Source of the DNA: Streptomyces sp. AC1-42W
GTDB taxonomy: Bacteria; Actinomycetota; Actinomycetes; Streptomycetales; Streptomycetaceae
Length of the DNA stretch: 64,000 nt
Assembly: GCF_003248355.1 (NCBI RefSeq)
Contig: NZ_QKWY01000001.1
Location: 3,492,001 to 3,556,000 of the forward strand
Direction: 5' to 3'
A program made the translations under genes and the position numbers. The notes beneath the pieces were generated by a model that had not been told where the DNA came from, did no database searches, and worked only from the letters and a program-made list of their open reading frames with translations. Below are positions 50,106-58,910 of the stretch, piece by piece. The number at the start of each line of letters is the position of its first letter. Position 1 is the first letter of the stretch.

Positions 50106-51062
50106 ATGCAAACCCATCTCGTCGCCGCACTGGACATCGGGGGCACCAAGATCGCCGGCGCTCTGGTGGACCGGGACGGCGCGCTGGTCGCCCGCGCGCG
50201 GCGCCCCACGCCCGCGCGGGAGAGCGGTGAGCGGGTCATGGAGGCGGTGGAGGGCGTCCTGGCCGAGCTGGCCGCGTCGCCGCGCTGGGACGAGGCGGCG
50301 GCCGTCGGGGTCGGCAGCGCGGGCCCGGTGGACGCCGCCGGAGGCACGGTCAGCCCGGTCAACGTGCCCGGCTGGCGCGGCTTCCCGCTGGTGCGGCGGG
50401 TCGCCGCGGCCACCGGCGGCCTGCCGGTCACCCTGGTCGGCGACGGTGTCGCGATCACCGCGGCGGAGCACTGGCTCGGTGCGGCGCGCGGCCACGACAA
50501 CGCGCTGTGCATGGTCGTCTCGACCGGCGTCGGCGGCGGGCTCGTCCTCGGCGGCGCCCTGCATCCGGGCCCCAGCGGAAACGCCGGCCACATCGGTCAC
50601 ATCAGCGTGGACCTCGACGGCGACGCCTGCCCGTGCGGGTCGCGCGGCTGCGTCGAGCGCATCGCCAGCGGCCCCAACATCGCGCGCCGCGCGCTGGAGC
50701 GCGGCTGGCGGCCCGGCCCGGACGGGGACGCGAGCGCGGTGGGCGTGGCCGCGGCGGCACGGGCCGGCGATCCGGTCGCCGCGGCCTCCTTCGAACGCGC
50801 CGGGCAGGCCCTGGCCGCCGGGATCGCCGCCACGGCCACCCTGGTCGAGATCGACATCGCGGTGATCGGCGGCGGGGTGGCCGGTGCCGGGGAGCCGCTG
50901 TTCGGGCCGCTGCGGACCGCGCTGCGCCGCTACGCCACGCTGTCGTTCGTGCGGCGGCTGACGGTGGTCCCCGCCCTCATGGGCAACGACGCGGGGCTGG
51001 TGGGCGCCGCGGCGGCGGCCTTCACGGCGCGGGCGGCCGGGAGCGTGCTGAGCACGCGCTGA
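50106..51062 (+). CDS. ROK-family sugar kinase
   Basis: 318 residues with no N-terminal HTH, so a kinase and not a regulator. ATP-binding LDIGGTKIAGALVDRDG, the catalytic VNVPGW and DGVAITAAEHWLG, GTGVGGG-type loop VSTGVGGGLVLGG, and the ROK zinc motif CPCGSRGCVE. It would phosphorylate a hexose such as glucose, mannose or an aminosugar. The LacI neighbour suggests induction by its own substrate. Confidence 0.9.
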   Translation: MQTHLVAALDIGGTKIAGALVDRDGALVARARRPTPARESGERVMEAVEGVLAELAASPRWDEAAAVGVGSAGPVDAAGGTVSPVNVPGWRGFPLVRRVAAATGGLPVTLVGDGVAITAAEHWLGAARGHDNALCMVVSTGVGGGLVLGGALHPGPSGNAGHIGHISVDLDGDACPCGSRGCVERIASGPNIARRALERGWRPGPDGDASAVGVAAAARAGDPVAAASFERAGQALAAGIAATATLVEIDIAVIGGGVAGAGEPLFGPLRTALRRYATLSFVRRLTVVPALMGNDAGLVGAAAAAFTARAAGSVLSTR

Positions 51063-51084
51063 GGGCGGGGCGCGGTGGTACGGG

Positions 51085-51124
51085 CCGGGGCCCGTCCGGG
51101 CCGAAACAGCCGGACGGGCCCCGG
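51085..51124. terminator. 15-bp hairpin between convergent ROK kinase and Excalibur genes
   Basis: CCGGGGCCCGTCCGG (51085-51099) and its perfect complement at 51110-51124. Confidence 0.7.
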
Positions 51125-51146
51125 TCGCGGGGTGCGGCGTGCCCCC

Positions 51147-51680
51147 CTACTCGCAGGCGACTCCGTCGCCGTCGCGGTCGAGGTGGCGGCCGTAACCGGC
51201 GTCGCCCCGGCGGATCGGGGCCGCGCCGGCCGCGCGGACGGCGCTGCAGTTCGCGTAGTAGGTGGAGCCGCCTCCGCCGCTCGAACCGGAGGTGCCCGAG
51301 CCGTAGTCGCCGGAGTCGTCCGAGGTGTCGGCGGGCGCCTCGGGGGTGACGGTGACCTTCACCGTCTTCGTCTTCGTGACGGTCGGCACCACCTCGGGGC
51401 TCGCGGTGACCGTCTCCGTCACGGCCGGCGCCGGTGACGGGGTGACCGAGACCGTCGTGGTGACGGTCGGCGCCGGGGACGCCTTCGCCGCGGTCTCGCT
51501 GTCCGAACCGGAGCCCCCGGCGGCGCCGATGACGGTGCCGATGAGGAAGACGCCCAGCGCGACCGGGATGACGATACGTTTCCTTGCCCAGCCCGGCGCG
51601 GCGCCGGAAGGCGATGGACCGGTGCGAGTGGGCGGCGGCGGCCCCCAGGGCGGCGGCTGCGGGGACGGGTTGTGCGACAT
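51147..51680 (-). CDS. Membrane-anchored Excalibur (calcium-binding) domain protein
   Basis: 177 residues from ATG 51680. Pro-rich cytoplasmic start (PQPPPWGPPPP), one transmembrane helix (IVIPVALGVFLIGTVIGAA, about 36-54), a long Thr/Val/Pro-rich extracellular linker, a Gly/Ser stretch, and a C-terminal Excalibur domain with YYANCSAVRAAGAAP and DRDGDGVACE, the calcium-binding DxDxDGxxCE motif. Cell-surface role, partner unknown. Confidence 0.85.
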   Translation of the reverse strand: MSHNPSPQPPPWGPPPPTRTGPSPSGAAPGWARKRIVIPVALGVFLIGTVIGAAGGSGSDSETAAKASPAPTVTTTVSVTPSPAPAVTETVTASPEVVPTVTKTKTVKVTVTPEAPADTSDDSGDYGSGTSGSSGGGGSTYYANCSAVRAAGAAPIRRGDAGYGRHLDRDGDGVACE

Positions 51681-51847
51681 GGAACCCCCCAGGGTTTGCG
51701 TGGAGAGCCCGACCGTAGCCAGCGGGCGGCGCGGCCGTGAGCGAGTTCCTCCGCAAGTGATGGAGTTGTGACCGAAGCGTGGAGCCGGTGACCCGCCGGG
51801 CACCGCGCACCGCGGTCGCTGTCAGTGGCGGGTGCGATCCTGCACCC

Positions 51848-52114
51848 ATGGACGAGATCATGCGACGGCGGGTGTACGGCGCCGACCACGAAGACCCCGA
51901 CCCCGGCCCCCGTCCGGGGCGCGTGTACCGGGAACTGGTGGGCGGTCCGCTCGACGGCCTGCTCCTGGACGTGACGGGGTGGACGCCGGTCGCCCTGGCG
52001 GACGGGTCCGCCCTGGTCACCGAGATCGGCGCCTACGGTCCGGGCGGCCGCGCCGAGTACGGGCCGCGCCAGGACGAGCCGGACAAGTGGGACTGGCGGG
52101 GCGACACCCCGTAA
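51848..52114 (+). CDS. Small conserved-type protein of unknown function
   Basis: 88 residues from ATG 51848. It is acidic and Gly/Pro-rich: VYRELVGGPLDGLLLDVTGW, then ADGSALVTEIGAYGPGGRAE and YGPRQDEPDKWDWRGDTP. No named domain, signal or membrane segment. The pattern occurs, to my memory, in other streptomycetes. RBS is not strong. Confidence 0.6.
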   Translation: MDEIMRRRVYGADHEDPDPGPRPGRVYRELVGGPLDGLLLDVTGWTPVALADGSALVTEIGAYGPGGRAEYGPRQDEPDKWDWRGDTP

Positions 52115-52194
52115 CAACGCGTCGCCCCGGGGGTGTTTCCGCAGCGGGGTGTTGCGGGCAAGCCACAGGGGGCTGCTACGGAAGAGGGGGAACC

Positions 52195-53232
52195 GTGATC
52201 GTCTGGCTAAACGGTGCGTTCGGCGCCGGCAAGACCAGCGCCGCGCGTGAACTGATCGATCTGATCCCGAACAGCACCTTGTACGACCCGGAACTCACCG
52301 GGACGGGGCTGCGCACCCTGCTGCCCCAGAAGAAGCTCGCCGAAGTGACGGACTTTCAGGACCTGCCCATCTGGCGGCGCCTCGTGGTCGACACCGCGGC
52401 CGCGCTCCTCGCCGAGCTGGGCGGCGTCCTGGTCGTGCCGATGACGCTGCTGCGCCAGGAGTACCGCGACGAGATGTTCGGCGGGCTCGCCGCCCGGCGC
52501 ATTCCGGTACGCCATGTGCTGCTCGCCCCGGAGGAAACGATCCTGCGTGCGCGCGTCGCCCACCGGGCGGAATGCCCCGGCGAGGCCGAGGGTGTGGACC
52601 CGACCGGCCGCTGGGCGTACGACCGCATCGAAACCTACCGTTCGGCGCTCCACTGGATCACCGGGGACGCCCACACCATCGACAACGGCGCCCTCACCCC
52701 GCGCGAGACCGCCGAGCGCATCGCCGAGGCCGTGCGCAGCGGGACCGCCCCGGCCTGCGAGATCGTCCAGACACCCGAGCCGACCGCCGAGACCGTCGCC
52801 GCCGGGGTGCTGCTCTTCGACGAGCACGACCGGTTCCTGCTCGTCGACCCCACCTACAAGCCCGGCTGGGAGTTCCCCGGCGGTGTGGTCGAGTCCGGAG
52901 AGGCGCCCGCCCAGGCCGGTATCAGGGAGGTCGCCGAGGAGATAGGCATCCACCTCGACCGGGTGCCCAAGCTGCTCGTCATCGACTGGGAGGCGCCCGA
53001 ACCACCCGGATACGGCGGGCTGCGGCTGCTGTTCGACGGCGGGCTGCTGCCCCGCGCGGACGCCGAGGGGCTGCTGCTCCCCGGCTCCGAACTGCGCGGC
53101 TGGCGCTTCGTCACCGAGGAGGAGGCGGCCGCCCTGCTGCCGCCCACCCGCTACGCACGGCTGCGCTGGGCGCTGCGGGCCCGCGAACGCTCAGCCGTGC
53201 TCAACCTCGAAGCCGGCGTCCCCGTGGGCTGA
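52195..53232 (+). CDS. Fusion: TmrB-like P-loop ATP-binding domain plus Nudix hydrolase
   Basis: 345 residues from GTG 52195 (GAGGGGG upstream). Residues 1-190 resemble TmrB of Bacillus (tunicamycin resistance): MIVWLNGAFGAGKTSAAREL with Walker A GAFGAGKT, then DPELTGTGLR and VVPMTLLRQEYRDEMF. Residues about 200-330 are a Nudix domain with a complete box, GGVVESGEAPAQAGIREVAEEIGI broken here at GGVVESGE and REVAEEIG. Together they suggest a nucleotide- or drug-modifying enzyme with linked pyrophosphate hydrolysis. The 3' end overlaps the convergent MBL gene by 42 nt. Confidence 0.87.
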   Translation: MIVWLNGAFGAGKTSAARELIDLIPNSTLYDPELTGTGLRTLLPQKKLAEVTDFQDLPIWRRLVVDTAAALLAELGGVLVVPMTLLRQEYRDEMFGGLAARRIPVRHVLLAPEETILRARVAHRAECPGEAEGVDPTGRWAYDRIETYRSALHWITGDAHTIDNGALTPRETAERIAEAVRSGTAPACEIVQTPEPTAETVAAGVLLFDEHDRFLLVDPTYKPGWEFPGGVVESGEAPAQAGIREVAEEIGIHLDRVPKLLVIDWEAPEPPGYGGLRLLFDGGLLPRADAEGLLLPGSELRGWRFVTEEEAAALLPPTRYARLRWALRARERSAVLNLEAGVPVG

Positions 53233-53901
53233 CGCCCGCAGGACCGCCGCGGCGTCCTCGGTGAGGGGGTCGCCGTGCCCGAAGCAGACCGTGGCCGGCT
53301 CCAGGGCGGCCAGCCGCCGGAACGAGTCCACGGCCCGCGCCCGGTCGATGTTGAACACGCCCAGCATCACCTGCCCGACGGCGGCCACGCAGTCGCCCGT
53401 GAACAGCACACCGTGCCGGGGCAGATGCACACCGATGGAGCCCGGTGTGTGACCGGGGGAGTGCACCACCCGCGCCCCGCCGCCGAACGGCAGCACCGCC
53501 CCGTCCGACAGCTCGGTGTCCACCCGGGTCGGGGGAGCCGGAGGGACCGTCAGCCCATGCGCGTACAGCGGGCGCTCCCAGTCCAGGAGCACCGGCTCCC
53601 CGACCTCCTCGTCGCCCCGGATCACCGGCGCGTCCAGCCGGTGGGCCAGGATCTCGGCACCGTGGCGGTCGGCCAGCTCCCGGGCGGCGCCGTAGTGGTC
53701 CCGGTGGCCGTGGGTGAGGACGATTCGGGCGATGTCGGCGGGGTCGTGGCCGAGGCCGCGCACCGCCTCCTCGATGGCGGGCGCCGCGTTCACGTCGCCC
53801 GCGTCGATCAGGGTCAGCTCGGGCCCGTCGGACCAGAGATACGCCTGGCCGATCGGGAAACGGAACATGTGCAGCTGCGGAAGCACCTCGACGAGATCCA
53901 T
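53191..53901 (-). CDS. Metallo-beta-lactamase-fold hydrolase
   Basis: 236 residues from ATG 53901; the frame upstream lacks an RBS. Zinc motif THGHRDHYG, a second His in VHSPGHTPGSIG, Asp in FTGDCVAAVG and a final His in CFGHGDPL. Glyoxalase II-like layout; the natural substrate is unknown. Its stop lies inside the end of the convergent Nudix fusion gene, a 42-nt tail-to-tail overlap in which both frames code. Confidence 0.9.
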   Translation of the reverse strand: MDLVEVLPQLHMFRFPIGQAYLWSDGPELTLIDAGDVNAAPAIEEAVRGLGHDPADIARIVLTHGHRDHYGAARELADRHGAEILAHRLDAPVIRGDEEVGEPVLLDWERPLYAHGLTVPPAPPTRVDTELSDGAVLPFGGGARVVHSPGHTPGSIGVHLPRHGVLFTGDCVAAVGQVMLGVFNIDRARAVDSFRRLAALEPATVCFGHGDPLTEDAAAVLRASAHGDAGFEVEHG

Positions 53902-53992
53902 GCGGCGAACGTACGCGCGAACGTCCGGCCGCCGCACGGATCTACGCTCTGGGCGAGCTTCGCTCGACGCGTAGTCCGCGGCCTGCCGGGAC

Positions 53993-55357
53993 TCAGACCG
54001 CCTTGGACGCCGCGTAGTTGCGCAGGAACAGCGCCTCGGCCACCGAGAGCCGCTCCAGCTCCTGTGGCGACACGCTCTCGTTCACCGCGTGGATCTGGGC
54101 CTCCGGCTCGCTCAGCCCGATCAGGAGGATCTCCGCCTCCGGGTACAGCCCCGCCAGCGTGTTGCAGAGCGGGATCGAGCCGCCCATGCCCGAGGACTGC
54201 ATCTCCTGGCCCGGATACGCGACCCGCATGGCGTCCGCCATCGCCGTGTACGCCGGGCTCGTCACGTCCGCGCGGAACGGCTGCCCCTGGCCGACCTGCT
54301 CGACCGACACCCGGGCGCCCCACGGCGTGTGCGCCAGGAGGTGCGCGGTCAGCAGCTTCGTCGCGTGCTCCGCGTCCTGGCCCGGCGGCACCCGCAGGCT
54401 GATCTGCGCGCGGGCGCTCGCCTGCACGGAGGGCGTCGCGCCCACGACGGGCGGGCAGTCGATGCCGATCACGGTGACGGCGGGCCGCGCCCAGATCCGG
54501 TCGGCGACCGTACCGGTGCCGATGAGCCCGACCCCGTCGAGGACCTTGGCGTCCCGGCGGAACTCCTCCTCCGCGTACTCCAGGCCGTCCCAGCCGGCGT
54601 CCGCGGTCAGACCGTCCACCGTGGTCGAGCCGTCCTCGGCGCGCAGCGAGGCGAGCAGCTGGATCAGCGCGGCCAGCGCGTCCGGCGCGGCGCCGCCGAA
54701 CTGCCCGGAGTGCAGATTGCCCTCCAGGGTGTCCAGCCGCACCCGGAGCATCGTCATGCCGCGCAGCGTCGAGGTCACGGTCGGCAGACCCACCCGGAAG
54801 TTGCCGGTGTCACCGATCACGATGGTGTCGGCGGCGAGCAGTCCGGGGTGCGCCTCGGCGTACCGCTCCAGCCCGCCGGTGCCCTGCTCCTCCGAGCCCT
54901 CCACGATCACCTTGACGCCGACGGGCACCCCGCCGTCCGCCTTCAGCGCCCGCAGCGCGAGCAGATGCATGATGAAGCCGCCCTTGCAGTCGGCGGCGCC
55001 GCGGCCGAACCAGCGGCCGTCGCGCTCGGTCAGCTCGAAGGGCGGGGAGATCCAGGCCGACTCGTCGAGCGGCGGCTGCACGTCGTAGTGCGCGTAGAGC
55101 AGCACGGTCGGCGCGCCGGCCGGGCCCGGCAGGTAGCCGTAGACGGACTGGCTGCCGTCCGGGGTGTCGAGCAGGGCCACGTCCTGGAAGTCCTCGGCGC
55201 GCAGGGCGGCGGCGACCCACTCGGCGGCGGCCTCGCACTCGCTCCTCGGGAAGACCGCGGGGTCCGCCACCGACTGGAAGGCCACCAACTCGGTCAGCTC
55301 CGCCTTGGCACGGGGCATCAGCGAGGCGACTGTCTCGGGGATCGGACGGCGGGTCAT
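53993..55357 (-). CDS. M20-family dipeptidase
   Basis: 454 residues from ATG 55357, after AGGAGCG; the long open frame upstream is antisense to the next gene. Metal ligands: YAHYDVQPP, GAADCKGGF (bridging Asp), EGSEEQGTGG, IGDTGN and the C-terminal His in QIHAVNESV. The dimerisation domain lies in between (NLHSGQFGGAAPDALAALIQ). Cleaves dipeptides in the cytoplasm. Confidence 0.92.
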   Translation of the reverse strand: MTRRPIPETVASLMPRAKAELTELVAFQSVADPAVFPRSECEAAAEWVAAALRAEDFQDVALLDTPDGSQSVYGYLPGPAGAPTVLLYAHYDVQPPLDESAWISPPFELTERDGRWFGRGAADCKGGFIMHLLALRALKADGGVPVGVKVIVEGSEEQGTGGLERYAEAHPGLLAADTIVIGDTGNFRVGLPTVTSTLRGMTMLRVRLDTLEGNLHSGQFGGAAPDALAALIQLLASLRAEDGSTTVDGLTADAGWDGLEYAEEEFRRDAKVLDGVGLIGTGTVADRIWARPAVTVIGIDCPPVVGATPSVQASARAQISLRVPPGQDAEHATKLLTAHLLAHTPWGARVSVEQVGQGQPFRADVTSPAYTAMADAMRVAYPGQEMQSSGMGGSIPLCNTLAGLYPEAEILLIGLSEPEAQIHAVNESVSPQELERLSVAEALFLRNYAASKAV

Positions 55358-55496
55358 GGGGCACGCTCCTGGTAGGTGCGACGTTATGTGTACGTTTCCG
55401 GTTACCCGCCCGCCCGGAGTGTGGCGTCGCGGGTACGTCGGAGACTCGGCCGATCCTCCCACAGGGGATCTCGGCCGCGACGCGCCGTAGGATGCC

Positions 55497-56774
55497 GTGA
55501 GCAGCTTGGGCCACTGGTCGGATCGGGAGCAGAAGCACATCGTGAGCAGCGAGAACGCAGACGCCGGACATGAGCACGAAGAGTCGTCCGTGTGGGACGT
55601 CGTCGTAGTCGGCGCCGGACCGGCGGGAGCCTCGGCGGCATACGCGGCGGCCGTCGCGGGACGCAAGGTACTGCTCCTGGAGAAGGCGGAGCTGCCCCGT
55701 TACAAGACGTGCGGCGGCGGCATCATCGGATATTCGCGCGACGCCCTGCCGCCCGGCTTCGAACTGCCCCTGCGGGACCGGATTCACGCGGTCACCTTCT
55801 CGCTCAACGGCAGGCTGGCGCGCACCCGCCGCTCGAAGCGGATGCTCTTCGGGCTCATCAACCGCCCCGAGTTCGACGCGGGGCTGGTCGAGCAGGCGCA
55901 GAAGGCCGGCGCCGAACTGCGCACCGGCGCGACCGTCTCACGGGTGGAGCAGCACGGCGCCGCGGTGCCCGACCGGCGCACGGTCGCGGTCGTGCTGGCC
56001 GGCGGCGAGACGGTGCTGGCCCGCGCGGTGGTCGGCGCCGACGGCAGCGCCGGGCGGATAGGGGCACATGTCGGGGTGAAGCTCGACCAGGTCGACCTCG
56101 GCCTGGAGTCGGAGATCCCGGTCCCGCCCACGGTCGCCGAGGACTGGGCGGGCCGCGTCCTGATCGACTGGGGCCCGATGCCCGGCAGTTACGGCTGGGT
56201 CTTCCCCAAGGGCGACACCCTGACCGTGGGGGTGATCTCGGCGCGCGGCGACGGCGCGGGCACCAAGCGGTATCTGGAGGACTTCGTCGCGCGGCTCGGC
56301 CTGGCCGGGTTCGAGCCGAAGATCTCCTCCGGCCATCTGACGCGCTGCCGCAGCGAGGACTCGCCGCTCTCGCGCGGCCGGGTGCTGGTGTGCGGGGACG
56401 CGGCCGGTCTGCTGGAGCCGTGGACCCGCGAGGGCATCTCCTTCGCGCTGCGCTCCGGCCGGCTCGCGGGCGAGTGGGCGGTGCGGGTCGCCGAGGCGCA
56501 CGACGCGGTGGACGCCCGCCGCCAGGCGCTGAACTACGCCTTCGCCATCAAGGCCGGCCTCGGCGTCGAGATGAGCGTGGGCCGGCGCATGCTGAAGCTG
56601 TTCGAGCGGCGTCCGGGCCTGCTGCACGCCGTGCTGACGGGCTTCCGCCCGGCGTGGAACGCGTTCGCGGGCATCACCCGCGGCACGACCTCGCTGGCCG
56701 AACTGGTCCGCTCGCACCCGCTGGCCCAGCGGGCGCTCTCGGTGATGGACCGCAAGGCGCAGACCGCCGAATAG
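55497..56774 (+). CDS. Geranylgeranyl reductase-family FAD oxidoreductase
   Basis: 425 residues from GTG 55497 (AGGA upstream); a second GTGAGCAGC start at 55542 is possible. FAD Rossmann motif VVVVGAGPAGASAAYAAA, ELPRYKTCGGGIIGYS, FDAGLVEQAQKAGAELRTGA, VVGADGSAGRIGAHVG, and VLVCGDAAGLLEPWTREGIS with the conserved flavin Asp. It saturates isoprenoid chains of lipids or menaquinone. No isoprenoid gene is adjacent. Confidence 0.9.
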   Translation: MSSLGHWSDREQKHIVSSENADAGHEHEESSVWDVVVVGAGPAGASAAYAAAVAGRKVLLLEKAELPRYKTCGGGIIGYSRDALPPGFELPLRDRIHAVTFSLNGRLARTRRSKRMLFGLINRPEFDAGLVEQAQKAGAELRTGATVSRVEQHGAAVPDRRTVAVVLAGGETVLARAVVGADGSAGRIGAHVGVKLDQVDLGLESEIPVPPTVAEDWAGRVLIDWGPMPGSYGWVFPKGDTLTVGVISARGDGAGTKRYLEDFVARLGLAGFEPKISSGHLTRCRSEDSPLSRGRVLVCGDAAGLLEPWTREGISFALRSGRLAGEWAVRVAEAHDAVDARRQALNYAFAIKAGLGVEMSVGRRMLKLFERRPGLLHAVLTGFRPAWNAFAGITRGTTSLAELVRSHPLAQRALSVMDRKAQTAE

Positions 56775-56829
56775 GCCGTCCGCGCGAAGCCCTTCCGTGC
56801 CCGCCGGGGCTGACGTGCCGTTCGGTGCG

Positions 56830-57288
56830 TCAGCCCGCCTCGGTGATGCGGAAGACGGGGTGGTCGGGGCAGGCCGCCAGGATCTCGGCGTCCGTGGACT
56901 TCGCGGTGACGCCCTGGAAGTAGTCCTTGACCTCCCAGCCCCAGCGCTCCAGGTAGGTCCGGACGACGGCCGCCTTGTGCGCGTCGTCCGCGATCTCCAC
57001 GGCGGTGAAGACCCGCGTCCTGCGGCCGGTGCGCAGCTCGCCGCCGCCGGCCGCCCGCATGTTGCGCACCCACTGCGAGTGGCCGCGGGCGGAGACGAGG
57101 TAGCGCTCGCCCCGGTACGTGTGCGGGTTGACCGGAACGCGCTGCATCCTGCCGCTCTTGCGGCCCCGCACGGACAGCTCCTGGGAACCGGCCAGGCTGA
57201 TCCCGTGCCGCGCGAGCCGGCCGACGACGCTGTTGAGGCGGATGTTGAGCGGGCTGCCCTGCAGGTAGTACGGCTCGGTGTGCGACAT
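56830..57288 (-). CDS. Nitroreductase-family deazaflavin (F420)-dependent oxidoreductase
   Basis: 152 residues from ATG 57288. Ddn-like split beta-barrel: GISLAGSQELSVRGRKSGRM, VPVNPHTYRGERYLVSARGH, SQWVRNMRAAGGGELRTGRR. Family members use F420H2 to reduce quinones, nitroimidazoles and related compounds. Divergent from a TetR regulator, with two copies of one palindrome between them. Confidence 0.88.
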   Translation of the reverse strand: MSHTEPYYLQGSPLNIRLNSVVGRLARHGISLAGSQELSVRGRKSGRMQRVPVNPHTYRGERYLVSARGHSQWVRNMRAAGGGELRTGRRTRVFTAVEIADDAHKAAVVRTYLERWGWEVKDYFQGVTAKSTDAEILAACPDHPVFRITEAG

Positions 57289-57320
57289 GGTGTGACCCCC
57301 ACGGTGGAGAAGTGATTTCC

Positions 57321-57335
57321 GAGAGCACTGCTCTC
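57321..57335. promoter_or_regulatory. TetR operator copy 1
   Basis: GAGAGCA-C-TGCTCTC, a perfect 15-bp inverted repeat, 33 bp before the F420-type reductase start. Confidence 0.7.
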
Positions 57336-57373
57336 GCTCCGGATCAGTGTGCACGGGATGGGTGCTCAAAAGC

Positions 57374-57388
57374 AAGAGCACTGCTCTC
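57374..57388. promoter_or_regulatory. TetR operator copy 2
   Basis: AAGAGCACTGCTCTC differs from copy 1 at one base. It is 53 bp from it and 42 bp before the TetR start. Confidence 0.7.
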
Positions 57389-57429
57389 GTTATTGGTCGC
57401 TGCTCCGATCGCGTGGCAGACTGAACCCC

Positions 57430-58131
57430 ATGAGCGCTATCCGGGGAGCCAGGGAACGGGCCCGCACCGAGGTCACCGCCGCGATCAAGGACGAGGCGAG
57501 GAAACAGCTCGCCGCCGAGGGCGCGGCCAAGCTGTCGCTGCGCGCCGTCGCGCGGGAGCTGGGCATGGTCTCCTCCGCCCTCTACCGCTACTTCCCCAGT
57601 CGGGACGAGCTGCTGACGGCCCTGATCGTGGACGCGTACGACGCGGCCGGCGAGGCAGCCGAGCGCGCCCACCGCGCCGCCGCCGGGACGCCCGGCACCA
57701 CCGGCACCGCCCGCTGGGTCGCCGTCGCCCTCGCCGTACGCGCGTGGGCGCTGGCCCACCCCCACGAGTACGCGCTCATCTACGGCTCGCCCGTGCCCGG
57801 CTACACGGCCCCGCAGGACACGGTCGGCCCCGCCGCACGCGTCGGCATGGTGCTCATCGCCGTGGTCGAGGACGCCTACCGCGACGAGGAGACGGCGCTC
57901 CCGCCGCTCCCCGACGAACTGCGCCCGGAGGCCGAACGCATCGCCGCCGATGTGGCCCCCGGTCTGGCGCCGGAGGTGGCCGCCCCGCTGGTCGCGGCCT
58001 GGTCGCAGCTGTTCGGCCTGGTCTCCTTCGAGGTGTTCGGCCAGTTCCACAAGGTGGTGGAGGCCCGCGAGGTCTTCTTCCGCCGGGCCGTCACGGAGCT
58101 GGCCCGCACGGTGGGCCTCACGACCAGGTGA
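57430..58131 (+). CDS. TetR-family repressor
   Basis: 233 residues from ATG 57430. HTH at about 14-60 (EARKQLAAEGAAKLSLRAVA; GMVSSALYRYFPSRDELLTA). The C-terminal domain is of the TetR_C type found with WHG-like regulators (AWALAHPHEYALIYGSPVPG). It should repress itself and the divergent F420-type reductase through the two palindromes. Its last 14 nt overlap the convergent DinB-type gene. Confidence 0.9.
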   Translation: MSAIRGARERARTEVTAAIKDEARKQLAAEGAAKLSLRAVARELGMVSSALYRYFPSRDELLTALIVDAYDAAGEAAERAHRAAAGTPGTTGTARWVAVALAVRAWALAHPHEYALIYGSPVPGYTAPQDTVGPAARVGMVLIAVVEDAYRDEETALPPLPDELRPEAERIAADVAPGLAPEVAAPLVAAWSQLFGLVSFEVFGQFHKVVEAREVFFRRAVTELARTVGLTTR

Positions 58132-58873
58132 TCGCGGAGTTGTCGCGCCAGAGCCGGCCCAGCTCCTCGTCCCCCGTCACCGTGAGGTCCGTCAGCGGGA
58201 GCCGGTTCCACAGCGCCAGGTAGAGCGTCGCGACCGGGCCGCTCAACTCGCAGTCCGCGTCGCCCCCGGGGCCGGGCGCCTCCTCGCGCACCGCGGACAG
58301 CGGCTCGGCGGACAGCCGTACGGTCCACACGGTGCCCGTGTCCGTCGCCCGCACCCGCAGCGTGCGCGGGGACTCGGTGCGCACCCGGCTCCTGGGCCTG
58401 GTGTGCATGCCGAGCAGCAACTCGTCGACCCCGTCCAGCGCGTGGGCCGCGGAGATGGGGGAGAGGGCGCCGCCGCGCGCGGACTCGGCGTCCACCCGGT
58501 GGATCGTCGTCTCGTGCGCCTGGCGGCGGGACCAGAAGGCGAGCGGCGACGGGGCGGGCAGAAAGGTCCAGCACTCCAGATCCTGCGGCGCGCTGCCCAG
58601 CGCCTCCACCAGATTCCGGTGGCAGGCCCGGAAGTGGGCCGACAGCTCCGGCCCGTCCAGCTCCGGCTCACTGGCGTCGGGCATGTACGAGGCACGCCCC
58701 TCGCGCACCAGGGCGGCGGCCCAGGTGTGCACCATCGCGGTGTGCCGGAGCAGATCGCGCACCCGCCAGTCGGGACAGGTGGGCACCGGCGCTCCGAGCC
58801 CCGCCCCGTCCGCCGCGTCCGCCAGCAGGCGGCCCTCGGCGGCCAGGGTCTCTATGTGCTCCGTGGTTTTCAT
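58118..58873 (-). CDS. Maleylpyruvate-isomerase-type mycothiol-dependent protein (DinB fold)
   Basis: 251 residues. N-terminal MDMPI domain with the metal His residues in LLRHTAMVHTWAAALV and RRQAHETTIHRVDAESA, and a C-terminal domain (SGPVATLYLALWNRLPLTDL). The family includes mycothiol-dependent maleylpyruvate isomerases and S-transferases. The substrate here is unknown. Confidence 0.86.
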   Translation of the reverse strand: MKTTEHIETLAAEGRLLADAADGAGLGAPVPTCPDWRVRDLLRHTAMVHTWAAALVREGRASYMPDASEPELDGPELSAHFRACHRNLVEALGSAPQDLECWTFLPAPSPLAFWSRRQAHETTIHRVDAESARGGALSPISAAHALDGVDELLLGMHTRPRSRVRTESPRTLRVRATDTGTVWTVRLSAEPLSAVREEAPGPGGDADCELSGPVATLYLALWNRLPLTDLTVTGDEELGRLWRDNSAITWS

Positions 58874-58910
58874 GGACGGATTGTGCCAGCGGGCCGCGCG
58901 CGCCGCAGGC

